Source of the DNA: [Eubacterium] yurii
GTDB taxonomy: Bacteria; Bacillota; Clostridia; Peptostreptococcales; Filifactoraceae
DNA: 64,000 nucleotides
Direction of reading: 5' to 3'
Assembly (NCBI GenBank): GCA_900167215.1
Contig: FUZS01000005.1
Location: forward strand, 62,001-126,000
Shown: positions 54,848-63,169 of the stretch, one piece after another
How positions within the stretch are numbered: position 1 is the first letter of the stretch
Layout of the letters: the number at the start of each line of letters is the position of its first letter
Made by a program: the position numbers and the translations under genes
The notes under the pieces: generated by a model
Databases searched by the model: none
What the model saw: only the letters and a program-made list of their open reading frames with translations
What the model was told of the DNA's origin: nothing

Positions 54848-54969
54848 TTATACTAATCACCGTTTATAATGTCAAGCAATTATTTTAAACGACTCTATAC
54901 ATGGTAGAGATTTTCAATAACTTTTTTGCAACATAAATACGTGGATTTTTAAAAGGTTTTTAGTATTAA
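54848..54969 (+). repeat. Family A repeat, copy A7
   Basis: TTATACTAATCACCGTTTATAA at the left, GGTTTTTAGTATTAA at the right. The middle has diverged. It ends 49 bp before the secreted protein gene at 55019. Confidence 0.6.
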
Positions 54970-55018
54970 ATGGGAATAGCGTAAAATTAAAATTTTAATT
55001 TTAAAAGGAGAATTACTT

Positions 55019-55510
55019 ATGAAAAACTTATTTTCCATATTATTGTCATTATCGCTTATTTTCGGTATGGGAGTAACAAATCAGGACTATGTTGAAGCTG
55101 CAAAATCAAATAATTCAACATCTCTGATAAGCTCACAACAAGACAATTCGTTACAAAAATCATCACATGTAAGATTTGCTAAGAGAGCTAAGTCTACAAA
55201 ATCTAAGAGTACAAAAAAGAGTGGCACTAAAAAGAGTACTAAATCTAAAAAAAGCACAGGTACAAAAAAATCAAAGAAAAGTACTATTAAAACTAATAGA
55301 AAATCTTCTTCAATTACAAAAACTAAGAGAAACAGCTCAAAAGGATATACTGCTGACACTACTCAAGGTAAGATAAAGGGAAATAAAAATTCTATGATAT
55401 ATCATGTTCCCGGTGGAGCAAGCTATGATAAGATTTCAGTGAATAACGTAGTGTATTTTGACACTGAACAGGACGCTATAAATGCAGGTTATAGAAAAGC
55501 TAAGAGATAG
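55019..55510 (+). CDS. Secreted lysine-rich protein with C-terminal Ada-like ('sunset') domain
   Basis: A 163-aa exported protein. A signal peptide covers about residues 1-27 (cut near VEAA). A tract rich in Lys, Ser and Thr (about 55-115) follows. The last 45 residues (KGNKNSMIYHVPGGASYDKI...VYFDTEQDAINAGYRKAKR) form the small domain seen in secreted nucleases and surface proteins, named 'sunset' or Ada-like in some databases. The tract should bind nucleic acid or acidic wall polymers. The paralogue at 55900 shares RFAKR and the C-terminal domain. RBS AAAGGAG. Confidence 0.7.
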   Translation: MKNLFSILLSLSLIFGMGVTNQDYVEAAKSNNSTSLISSQQDNSLQKSSHVRFAKRAKSTKSKSTKKSGTKKSTKSKKSTGTKKSKKSTIKTNRKSSSITKTKRNSSKGYTADTTQGKIKGNKNSMIYHVPGGASYDKISVNNVVYFDTEQDAINAGYRKAKR

Positions 55511-55750
55511 CAGAAAAAATAATAATTAGAAGTCTTTAAAAAGTCATCTTAAGTTTAATTTTGTATATAAAGTTTAAAAAATTACAGATATAGTAAGTTT
55601 ATAGATTTATACTTACTACATTGTATGTTTTTTACAAAAGCTAAGTAAAATTAAAGGGTGAAAAAATATAATGTATGTGTAGTTTATTCTGATACCAATA
55701 TAAACTATTGTACAAAATATCTTAAGCGACAATTTAAAGGCTTTTTTTAT

Positions 55751-55881
55751 TTATACTATTATCTATTTAATCTATGGATAATTTTCATCAATATTTTCTA
55801 AAAAATAGTGTATGATTTATGATTTTATTATAAATTCACTGAAAATATTTTATCGATTATTGTATTAGATTTTAGTATTAA
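55751..55881 (+). repeat. Family B repeat, copy B7
   Basis: TTATACTATTATCTATTTAA through TTAGATTTTAGTATTAA, 131 bp. It is the cleanest forward copy and ends 18 bp before the start codon at 55900, abutting its ribosome site. The remainder of the 55511-55899 gap shows no gene. Confidence 0.7.
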
Positions 55882-55899
55882 ATTGTAAAAGGAGATGTT

Positions 55900-56424
55900 A
55901 TGAAAAAGTTATTAGCGATATGTCTATCTCTTTGTTTTGTTTTTGCTTTGGGAGGAACAAGTCAATCGCATGTAGAGGCTGTAAATTTAAAAGATTCAAA
56001 CTCTAAGCTCAGCTTAAATATTTCCTCTTATAAAAGATTTGCCAAAAGAATCAAAATAAGAAGATCCAATATTAAACATAAGAGAATCAAATCACATTCC
56101 AATATAAAAAAGTCTACATCAATTAAAAAGAGTAAAAATCGTAGAAAAAGCACAGGAATAAATATATTTAATAATAATAAGATAAAACACCGCAAAGCTT
56201 CAAATACAAAAAAATATAGTACCATAATTTCCAAGATAAAGGGAGATAAGCAGAGCAAGTTGTATTATTTACCAAGCAATCCCTTCTATAATTCTCTTCC
56301 GCTTGATAAACTTGTGTATTTTAGCACTGAGCAGGAGGCTATAAATGCCGGTTATAAAAAGGCTAAGGGTTGGGGAGAGTATTTGTTGAAAAATTTACGA
56401 GTGAAAAAAGATAAGAAAAAATGA
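55900..56424 (+). CDS. Secreted basic protein, paralogue of the 55019 gene product
   Basis: A 174-aa exported protein: signal peptide to about residue 27, a very basic Lys/Arg/Ile/Asn region (about 45-115) and the C-terminal domain KIKGDKQSKLYYLPSNPFYN...VYFSTEQEAINAGYKKAKG, followed by a short basic extension. It shares layout and ends with the protein encoded at 55019, but the basic tract is richer in Arg and Ile. Duplication followed by divergence is likely. RBS AAAGGAG. Confidence 0.7.
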   Translation: MKKLLAICLSLCFVFALGGTSQSHVEAVNLKDSNSKLSLNISSYKRFAKRIKIRRSNIKHKRIKSHSNIKKSTSIKKSKNRRKSTGINIFNNNKIKHRKASNTKKYSTIISKIKGDKQSKLYYLPSNPFYNSLPLDKLVYFSTEQEAINAGYKKAKGWGEYLLKNLRVKKDKKK

Positions 56425-56552
56425 TAGTTATTTCTTTTATGTGCTTTTAAATTGATAGTTTATACAAGTGAAGTTTTCTTTTCTTGTATTGAAATTATGA
56501 CTTAAAATAGTTTAGGCTCTGTTTAGTATACAATAGAGAGTTGGAGTTTATT

Positions 56553-57446
56553 ATGAAAGAAACAATAAAAATAGATAAGGATGTGTCTATAGACTGCTAC
56601 TACCTTGCTGCTGATAGTCAAAGACCGACAGTGATTATATGCCCAGGAGGCGGATATGGTTATCACAGTGTTAGAGAGGGTGAGCCTGTAGCATACAAGT
56701 TTTTGTCATACGGCTTTAACAGTATTGTACTGCATTACAGGGTAGCTGAAAAGGCGAAATTTCCCAATCCTATGGTAGATTTGGCAAAGGTGGTTGAGCT
56801 TTTGAACTCAAAGGATGCACCTTTTGAAAATAACGGCAAGTTTATAAGCATAGGATTTTCAGCAGGGGGCAATCTTGTATTGGAATACAATGCTCATTGG
56901 AAAAAAATATGCAAGGAGTATTTCCCGCATCAAAAAGACCTTGATATATTTAAGCCACAGCTTACTATTTGCGGATATACTCCTGTTACCTTTGATATGG
57001 ATGACTTGGATAAGATTGATGAGAGTTTTGCAGATGATGTGTTTTACTTTAAAGATTCCAATCACATAGTAGAGATTGCATTAAGCAAGACCAGAAGACT
57101 AAGTGAGGGTATCAACTATGCGATATTTGGCTCTCAAAAGGTGGACAAGAAGATAATGCAAGAATATGATGTACTTAGAAATTCAGATTTTGCAAATATG
57201 TCTCCAACTTTTTTATTTGCAAACAGAGGGGATATAATAGTAAATAATAAGGATATATTCAGACTTGCCATAGAATTTGAAAATCACAAAGTTCCCTTTG
57301 AGCTTCACTTCTTCCAGTGGGGCGCTCACGGTCTTTCCTTAGGTGACGGATATACGGCAAATACTGTTGAACAGATAGATTTGCACTATGCAAAATGGTT
57401 TGACCTTTGCATAGAGTGGATAAATCGTCAAATAGATGATATATAA
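56553..57446 (+). CDS. Alpha/beta hydrolase (esterase, Aes/BD-FAE type)
   Basis: A 297-aa cytoplasmic hydrolase. The oxyanion-hole segment is CPGGGYGYHSVREGEPVAYKF, the nucleophile elbow ISIGFSAGGNL (Ser in GFSAGG) and the catalytic His in FQWGAHGLSLGDGYT, with an Asp in the NRGDIIV segment. It resembles acetyl-xylan/feruloyl esterases and small-molecule carboxylesterases; the substrate is unknown. I place the start at 56553 after TTGGAG. Confidence 0.82.
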   Translation: MKETIKIDKDVSIDCYYLAADSQRPTVIICPGGGYGYHSVREGEPVAYKFLSYGFNSIVLHYRVAEKAKFPNPMVDLAKVVELLNSKDAPFENNGKFISIGFSAGGNLVLEYNAHWKKICKEYFPHQKDLDIFKPQLTICGYTPVTFDMDDLDKIDESFADDVFYFKDSNHIVEIALSKTRRLSEGINYAIFGSQKVDKKIMQEYDVLRNSDFANMSPTFLFANRGDIIVNNKDIFRLAIEFENHKVPFELHFFQWGAHGLSLGDGYTANTVEQIDLHYAKWFDLCIEWINRQIDDI

Positions 57447-57605
57447 GATAAGTTTTATAAGTATAGGTTTTAGTATAGGTATTTGAATAAGTATAATGAT
57501 TTAGCGGAAGTTTTATTTATGGATGTAATCTTTTAATAAATAGGATGTTTAGTTGATTAGCTTTAATTGATTTTACTATTGTTATGAAAAGAAGAGGTGG
57601 AAGAA

Positions 57606-58103
57606 ATGAATAAAAGTGAAAAAATTATATTTCCGTCTATACCAAATACTATTGAGGAGTTTAAAGCACTGCCTCAGGCACAGATGATGACAGCCTTTGA
57701 TACAGCGGCAATGACAGTGCTTGCCTTAAGTGTTTATCCGAGCAATAAAGTTTTGTCGCTTGGAATGATTGATTTTCTAAGAGGACCAAGACCGTTAAGT
57801 GTGTATGAAAAACAATTTATTGCAGACAGATTCATGGATAAAGACTATGTAGCACGTTCATATTTTGTAGGGGCAATACCTGACAATGACTATACACCCG
57901 ATACCCCATATACTGTAGTGGTAAGTGAAGAGCCATATTCCTATACTGAGCAGGGTTATGTAAAATTGATGATACGTTCAGGAGGTGCAGATTCCCCAAG
58001 ATCAATTAAGATGAGAAATGCCAAAGACGGTAAATGGTATTTGTGGGAGCAATTCCTACTCGTGGGAATTCGCCCACCGGAAAGCACAAATCCATGGGCA
58101 TAG
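57606..58103 (+). CDS. Conserved hypothetical protein (DUF6935-like)
   Basis: A 165-aa soluble protein. Distinctive segments are FLRGPRPLSVYEKQFIADRF, YVARSYFVGAIPDNDYTPD, YVKLMIRSGGADSPRSI and the end QFLLVGIRPPESTNPWA. I recall this pattern from a conserved Firmicute family named DUF6935, but that is from memory. No function is known. The start is set at 57606 after AGGTGG. The convergent polymerase operon is beyond a long palindrome. Confidence 0.6.
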   Translation: MNKSEKIIFPSIPNTIEEFKALPQAQMMTAFDTAAMTVLALSVYPSNKVLSLGMIDFLRGPRPLSVYEKQFIADRFMDKDYVARSYFVGAIPDNDYTPDTPYTVVVSEEPYSYTEQGYVKLMIRSGGADSPRSIKMRNAKDGKWYLWEQFLLVGIRPPESTNPWA

Positions 58104-58161
58104 TGCCATAATATAGTCTATTTATGGAAAATAAGAAATTTGTTCAAATACCTAAAATTAA

Positions 58162-58216
58162 TTTACTCAACTTTCCACTAAAATTAGCATAGCTTTAGTT
58201 TAGAAAGTTGAGTAAA
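58162..58216. repeat. Element C2, palindromic 55-bp relative of element C1
   Basis: Perfect 14-bp arms TTTACTCAACTTTC / GAAAGTTGAGTAAA plus inner ACTAAA / TTTAGT. Its left 21 bases (CTCAACTTTCCACTAAAATTA) match the left end of C1 apart from one C. Lying between convergent genes it may also end transcription. Confidence 0.65.
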
Positions 58217-58231
58217 TAATATAAATGCCTA

Positions 58232-58435
58232 TTATATAAGTTCATAGATATCATCATCTCTTAGGGCTTGGATATATATTTCGTCATCTTCTATTGATGT
58301 TGACATAGAAGTTATGCCCTTCATCTTTGCAAGTGATGAAGAATGTTCCGATATGAAAAAGCCCATCCATTTTGCCATGCCTCTGTCAGCATATTCTCTT
58401 GCCGATTTGAATGGCAAGTAAGTCCTGTCAATCAT
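58232..58435 (-). CDS. YolD-like protein
   Basis: A 67-aa protein with the conserved opening YxDRGMAKWMGFFISEHSSSL found in YolD-like proteins, the small partners of UvrX-type Y-family polymerases. Its function is not established. It overlaps the polymerase gene by 4 nt (ATGA), which indicates coupled translation, and ends the four-gene operon. Confidence 0.8.
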   Translation of the reverse strand: MIDRTYLPFKSAREYADRGMAKWMGFFISEHSSSLAKMKGITSMSTSIEDDEIYIQALRDDDIYELI

Positions 58436-59844
58436 GTTATCCCGTCCATTCCTCCGCAGTGTCCTCCGATGAGTTTGCTTCTTTGCCTTACTCTTGAGCC
58501 CTCCATAAGTGAAGTTGCCCTTTGTATCGAAAGATAGCCGAATTTTTCTCGTATCTCATCAATAGTATCTTCCAATTTTTCTATTTTTATCTTTTTTTTA
58601 TCATCATCAAAAAAAGTCAAGACCTCGTAATTTTGCTCTATAAGTTTGTCATATCTTACGCCTATGCTTCTTACATTTCCTCCTGTATATTTTTGGCGGA
58701 AAAGAGAAAGTACATGTTTTGTGAGCTCATCTATACTACGACTGGGATTTATCTTTATACTTGCGTTTATAGATTTTTTGCCCTCGTAAGAGCTGAATCC
58801 TATGTGTATTGCTACAACAGTTGCATACCTGTTTATCTTGCGTATTCTTGTGGCTACCTGTTCCGCCATTTCTCTAAGGACTATCTCTATCTCTTCTTTA
58901 TTGCTATAGTTTCGAGGGAGTATTTGAGAGTTACCCAGACCTTTTGACTGTGGAGTATAGAGTATTGACACCTTGCTCTCATCTACGCCGTTAGCGTGAA
59001 ACCATAGCTGTACACCGACTATGCCAAATTCCCTTTTAAGTATATCCGGATTTGCATTGGCAAGGTCCTTTATGCTAAATATCCCAAGTCTTGTCAGCCT
59101 TTTTGCAATTCTGCTTCCTATTCCCCAAAAATCTGTGAGATTTCCTATAGACCATACTTTGTTTTCCACATCTTCGTAAGACCAGTTGGCTCTCATATTT
59201 TTGTTTTGTTTGGCTTCATTGTCAAGGGCGAGTTTTGCAAGCAAGGGATTGGCATTGCTCATCCCTACTGTTGAATAAACTCCTGTTTCCTTAAGTATTT
59301 CACATTGTATCTTGGTGGATACTATGTCGAGTTTTTCTTTTTTTGATAGTCTTGAATCCTTTATAAAGCAGTCAAGGGAAGAGGTCAAATCCACAAAGCC
59401 CTCATCTATGGAATAGGGGCAGATGTCTTGTCTTGGAGCGAAGTTTTCAAGTATTTTTTGTATCTTCATATTTTCCTGTATGTAAAGTGCCATACGAGGA
59501 GGAACTATATATGTTCTTTTTGCCCAATATTCTATAAAATCTACATATTTCTTCGTTATGATTATTCCCTGTCTCTTTGCCTTTTCAAAGCTGAACTTCC
59601 TTGTATTTATATCAAAGGGCAGCTCTCTGCTCCTTCCTACATTTCCTTTTCCAAATACTTTTTTAAATATGGGGGAACTTGCAAGTATGAGTCCGCTTGA
59701 GTTATCTGCATTGCTCATGACGCATAGGGATTCTCTAAGCGGATGCAGTCCTCGTTGTACACATTCCACACTTGCATAAAAGGACTTTATATCAATAAAA
59801 GCGATATCTGAACGTGGCTCTTTTGTATAGTCTATTATTGCCAT
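58432..59844 (-). CDS. Y-family DNA polymerase (UvrX/UmuC type)
   Basis: A 470-aa translesion polymerase. D18 in FIDIKSFYASVE and D147/E148 in YSIDEGF supply the catalytic acidic residues. A helix-hairpin-helix thumb (NLTDFWGIGSRIAKRLTRLGIFSIKDLA) and a little-finger domain follow. It resembles the UvrX/YqjW type found on prophage and ICE. It copies past DNA lesions at the cost of mutation. Its YolD-like partner overlaps. The ImmA and XRE genes upstream suggest induced expression. Confidence 0.92.
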   Translation of the reverse strand: MAIIDYTKEPRSDIAFIDIKSFYASVECVQRGLHPLRESLCVMSNADNSSGLILASSPIFKKVFGKGNVGRSRELPFDINTRKFSFEKAKRQGIIITKKYVDFIEYWAKRTYIVPPRMALYIQENMKIQKILENFAPRQDICPYSIDEGFVDLTSSLDCFIKDSRLSKKEKLDIVSTKIQCEILKETGVYSTVGMSNANPLLAKLALDNEAKQNKNMRANWSYEDVENKVWSIGNLTDFWGIGSRIAKRLTRLGIFSIKDLANANPDILKREFGIVGVQLWFHANGVDESKVSILYTPQSKGLGNSQILPRNYSNKEEIEIVLREMAEQVATRIRKINRYATVVAIHIGFSSYEGKKSINASIKINPSRSIDELTKHVLSLFRQKYTGGNVRSIGVRYDKLIEQNYEVLTFFDDDKKKIKIEKLEDTIDEIREKFGYLSIQRATSLMEGSRVRQRSKLIGGHCGGMDGIT

Positions 59845-59916
59845 AGTCTCATCCCTGTTCTTAACAGCAATCAGTGTAATATTGCTTAGTTTATTTCTAT
59901 ATTTAGATTATTTTTA

Positions 59917-60471
59917 TCAAAATATGCTCCATTCATCGTCTAATGGTTGATAGTTTTTCAAAAAGTCTGATTTGGGTCTTTCAATTTTTGATACATCTAT
60001 GTCCAGTAGGTTCATCTTTGCCATTTCGGAGATTTTGAGATTTAAAAGGTTGATGTCTACGCAAAGTCTGTTTGCCAGCTCCTGATCGCTTTGCTCATAT
60101 CTTATCATCTCTATGACTTCTTCATCAGGTATCAGCAGATGCGCCGCAAAGATATTTGCCTCTAATTCATAGTGATTGAGTGGAGAAAATATCCTACTTT
60201 CATGAAAAGACGCACCGTTGACACATTCTTTCCTATGGAGTTGGTCGTGACCTATCTCATGTGCAAGTACCATCTTTTTCAGACTTCCCAAGTTGTCCGG
60301 GATAAAGATATATCTATTTTTTAATATGACACGATACATTCCAAGTAAGGCTGATGTAGATGAGATGTATTGAAGTTTAATATTAAGTTTCTTGATTAAT
60401 ATCTCAGGATTTCTGCTTTGGTGTTTTTTTATAAGAGCTGCAACTTTTTTGTATATAGTGCCGTTTCTCAT
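59917..60471 (-). CDS. ImmA/IrrE-family metallopeptidase
   Basis: A 184-aa protein with the zinc motif HEIGHD (H71, E72, H75) and the downstream acidic ligand region YELEANIFAAHLLIP (E104). ImmA cleaves the ImmR repressor of ICEBs1 after DNA damage; IrrE/PprI cleaves DdrO in Deinococcus. Here the XRE repressor gene overlaps it by 4 nt (ATGA), the same pairing. It is probably inactive until a signal arrives. Confidence 0.92.
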   Translation of the reverse strand: MRNGTIYKKVAALIKKHQSRNPEILIKKLNIKLQYISSTSALLGMYRVILKNRYIFIPDNLGSLKKMVLAHEIGHDQLHRKECVNGASFHESRIFSPLNHYELEANIFAAHLLIPDEEVIEMIRYEQSDQELANRLCVDINLLNLKISEMAKMNLLDIDVSKIERPKSDFLKNYQPLDDEWSIF

Positions 60472-60875
60472 ACATCACCTTTTTTACGCCTTCCATATTT
60501 CTTATTTTCGAGCTTTGCCTTCCAATATGCCTGTTGTATTGCCTCAAACAAGGCGTCCTTATCTTCATCAGGCAAATCTCCGCCGGCAAAAAGTCCTGCC
60601 ATAGACTGAGCAATAGTCTTTGCATCCTGTACACCCTTGTAGCCGAAGTCCTCTCCTGCCTGCATTATGAAGTAGTCTTCTTCTGTAAGGAGATAGTTGA
60701 TATTGACATCGAAAAAACTTGCCATTTTTTCATACATCTCCATCTTTCGAGGACGCATATCCTTTGTCTCGTAGTTGCTTACAGTCTTTAAGGTAATGCC
60801 CAAAATTTTTGCAAGCTCGCTTTGAGTCAGATTCTTGCCTTCCCTAAGTGTCTTTAATTTTTTCCCAAAACCCAT
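60468..60875 (-). CDS. XRE-family repressor (ImmR-like)
   Basis: A 135-aa regulator with a helix-turn-helix domain at about residues 5-62 (LKTLREGKNLTQSELAKILGITLKTVSNYETKD) and a C-terminal region of about 70 residues that could hold the ImmA cleavage site. It heads the operon with immA, the polymerase and yolD. The start ATG follows AGGAGG. No LexA-type or clear palindromic operator is visible upstream, so the operator remains unknown. Confidence 0.88.
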   Translation of the reverse strand: MGFGKKLKTLREGKNLTQSELAKILGITLKTVSNYETKDMRPRKMEMYEKMASFFDVNINYLLTEEDYFIMQAGEDFGYKGVQDAKTIAQSMAGLFAGGDLPDEDKDALFEAIQQAYWKAKLENKKYGRRKKGDV

Positions 60876-61409
60876 TTCATACCTCCTGTTAAACTCAATA
60901 ATATAATTTAATAGTATTAAGTAAAATTTTTTATTGATTAGTATTTATAATGTCATAATGTATTGGATTTGTAATGTATTCAATCTCTTAGCTCAATATA
61001 GCTTTGCACTTGATTAAATCAATAAAAGTAAAATCTAATACTAATAGAACTCAGATTAAAGTTTGTTTAATATCTTATATTGTAAAATCATGATTATAAA
61101 ATTAGTATTATAGCTATAAATTCATTAATATAAAGATAGAATTTAATGAAATCCAACTACATAAATTTTCTAAATTAGAAATTTAATTACTAAAATTATA
61201 AGATGAAATTTAAAAACAGTCAAGAGAATTTTAAAAAAATTTTGTAAAAATTAGTTATGGCATAAAATTTTTTTTGTACTGCCTCATGGCAGATTAATTA
61301 GTATAGAATTAAAATTTATATTTTAGTTTTTTTTATTGCTATGAAATTTGATATTGCAAAGATAGTAAGAAAATAGTTATAATTAACTAAGATAGAGGAG
61401 GAGTTTAAG
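60876..61409. other. Intergenic region between divergent repressor operon and GNAT gene
   Basis: 534 bp, AT-rich. ATTGATTAGTATTTATAATGTC near 60933 resembles the left end of family A, and CTAATACTAATAG near 61038 its far end, so a degenerate A copy is possible. A short CTGCC/GGCAG hairpin lies at 61279-61292. No gene is supported. Confidence 0.35.
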
Positions 61410-61955
61410 ATGAAATATGAAGAAAATATTAGGCTAAAAGACGGGACAAGCTGCCTTTTGAGGAATGCTATAGGAGAAGATGCTAAGGCTCTATTGGAAA
61501 ATATGAAATTAATTTATTCTCAAACTGACTACTTGACTACCTACAGTGAGGAGATGGATTTATCTGAAAGGGAAGAGTATGAATTTTTAGAAGATAAAAA
61601 TCAAAGTGAAAATGAGCTAATGATTATAGCAATAATTGACGGAAAGCTTGTAGCCTCCGCCGTAATAAGAGCTGTAGGTTATAGATACAAGATAAAACAT
61701 AGGGCTACATTTGGTTTAACTGTGGATAAGAGTTATTGGGGGCTTGGCATAGGAAAGGCTCTTACCTTAGCTTGTATAAACTGTGCCAAGACGGCTGATT
61801 ATAAACAGATAGAACTTGATGTAGTATCAGAAAATAAAACTGCCATAGCACTTTACAAACAAATGGGCTTTGTAGAATATGGTAGAAATCCTTTGGGCTT
61901 CAACTCACGCACAAAAGGATATCAGGAACTCATATATATGAGGCTGGAAATCTAA
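61410..61955 (+). CDS. GNAT-family N-acetyltransferase
   Basis: A 181-aa GNAT protein. The acetyl-CoA binding motif is YWGLGIGKALTLACINCA (Q/RxxGxG/A type) preceded by HRATFGLTVDKS, and a C-terminal ALYKQMGFVEYGRNP. It resembles RimI/RimL-like acetyltransferases; the acceptor is unknown. RBS GAGGAGG. It stands alone. Confidence 0.85.
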   Translation: MKYEENIRLKDGTSCLLRNAIGEDAKALLENMKLIYSQTDYLTTYSEEMDLSEREEYEFLEDKNQSENELMIIAIIDGKLVASAVIRAVGYRYKIKHRATFGLTVDKSYWGLGIGKALTLACINCAKTADYKQIELDVVSENKTAIALYKQMGFVEYGRNPLGFNSRTKGYQELIYMRLEI

Positions 61956-62124
61956 GCTGAGTAAGGCTGTATCTAAAGTAATATAAAAAATTAAAGAATA
62001 ATAGTTTTTATAACCTTAGACTAAAAGCCATTAAATTTTCGTATGATTATATTATGAAAAGTTATTGAAAGTAACAAAGACTTCTAAGTTTAGATAAAAT
62101 AAAAAACTAAAACATTATAAGTGC

Positions 62125-63075
62125 TTAGTAAGAAAATATAAGTATATTTATTGTGCAAACGACTAATATGCATAAAAATGTTACTATTCTAAGCATATTT
62201 ACAGTTTTTGTTATGTCGTCTACATCAGCTTTTCTCAAATCGTCACCGATTTTTTGTTTTTCAACCAATCTTCCGCCGTAGTAGTGAGAGCCTCCCAACT
62301 GTATGCCCAGTGCTCCTGCTGTAAGGCTCTCACTGTAGGCGCAATTGGGACTTAGGTGATTTTTTCTATCACGCATACATATCAAAAAGGCATTTTTATA
62401 GTCAAGTCTAAGTAAGAATGCAGAGATAGTAAAAAATATAACTGACAATCTTGCAGGTATAAAATTTGCAACATCATCAGCCCTTGCTGATACTTTTCCA
62501 AATTCCTCGTACTTTTCATTTCTATAGCCTATCATGGAGTCCAAGGTACTTATAGCCTTAAATGCCATTGCAAGAGGAACACCGCCTAAGCAAAGGTAGA
62601 AAATCGGACTTATGACTCCGTCTACCGTATTTTCAGCAACAGTCTCTATTACAGCCTTGATAATTTGTGTAAAATCAAGCTCTTTAGTATCCCTGCCCAC
62701 TATATATGACAGAGATTTTCTGCTGTTTTCCAAATCTTTTGCCCTAACTTGTCTTTGCACTTTTGCAGCTTCAACTTCCAGACACTTTGCTGATAAGACT
62801 GTATAAGTCAGTAAGATTTCAACAGCGATTCCAAGGTAGGAATTTAAGCTGTAAGAAATGTTTATAAGTAAAAAAGTTGCACAGTAAGTAGTAACAACTA
62901 CAATTAAAAATGTTATAAAACCGCTTAGTAATTTATTTATCGAGGTTGCAAAAAATAGTTTTTCAAGCCTTGCTATCATATTGCCTATGAATTTAACAGG
63001 ATGTGGAAAAGAGTAGGGATCTCCAAAAATCAAATCCAAAACATAGGCAAAAATGAGGATAAAATATGGAATCAT
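62125..63075 (-). CDS. Adenosylcobinamide-phosphate synthase CbiB/CobD
   Basis: A 316-aa membrane protein with five or so helices. Family marks are DLIFGDPYSFPHPVKFIG at the start, ENTVDGVISPIFY, NAYSES-like CAYSESLTAGALGIQLGGSHYYGG and SARADDVANFIPARLS. It joins aminopropanol phosphate to the corrin ring in cobalamin synthesis. No other cob/cbi gene is in the window. The start is set at 63075 after TAGGAG; the frame stays open 150 nt further upstream. Confidence 0.9.
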   Translation of the reverse strand: MIPYFILIFAYVLDLIFGDPYSFPHPVKFIGNMIARLEKLFFATSINKLLSGFITFLIVVVTTYCATFLLINISYSLNSYLGIAVEILLTYTVLSAKCLEVEAAKVQRQVRAKDLENSRKSLSYIVGRDTKELDFTQIIKAVIETVAENTVDGVISPIFYLCLGGVPLAMAFKAISTLDSMIGYRNEKYEEFGKVSARADDVANFIPARLSVIFFTISAFLLRLDYKNAFLICMRDRKNHLSPNCAYSESLTAGALGIQLGGSHYYGGRLVEKQKIGDDLRKADVDDITKTVNMLRIVTFLCILVVCTINILIFSY

Positions 63076-63169
63076 GCTATCTCCTAAAAAAACAATTTTA
63101 AAAAATCGGAATTGGTAGTATAATATACTTAAGTAATATAGTAAATATAAAACAGAAACGGAGGTTCTT

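Noticed and set aside
61279-61292. CTGCC/GGCAG hairpin as terminator
   Set aside because: The stem is only 5 bp and no T-tract follows on either strand.
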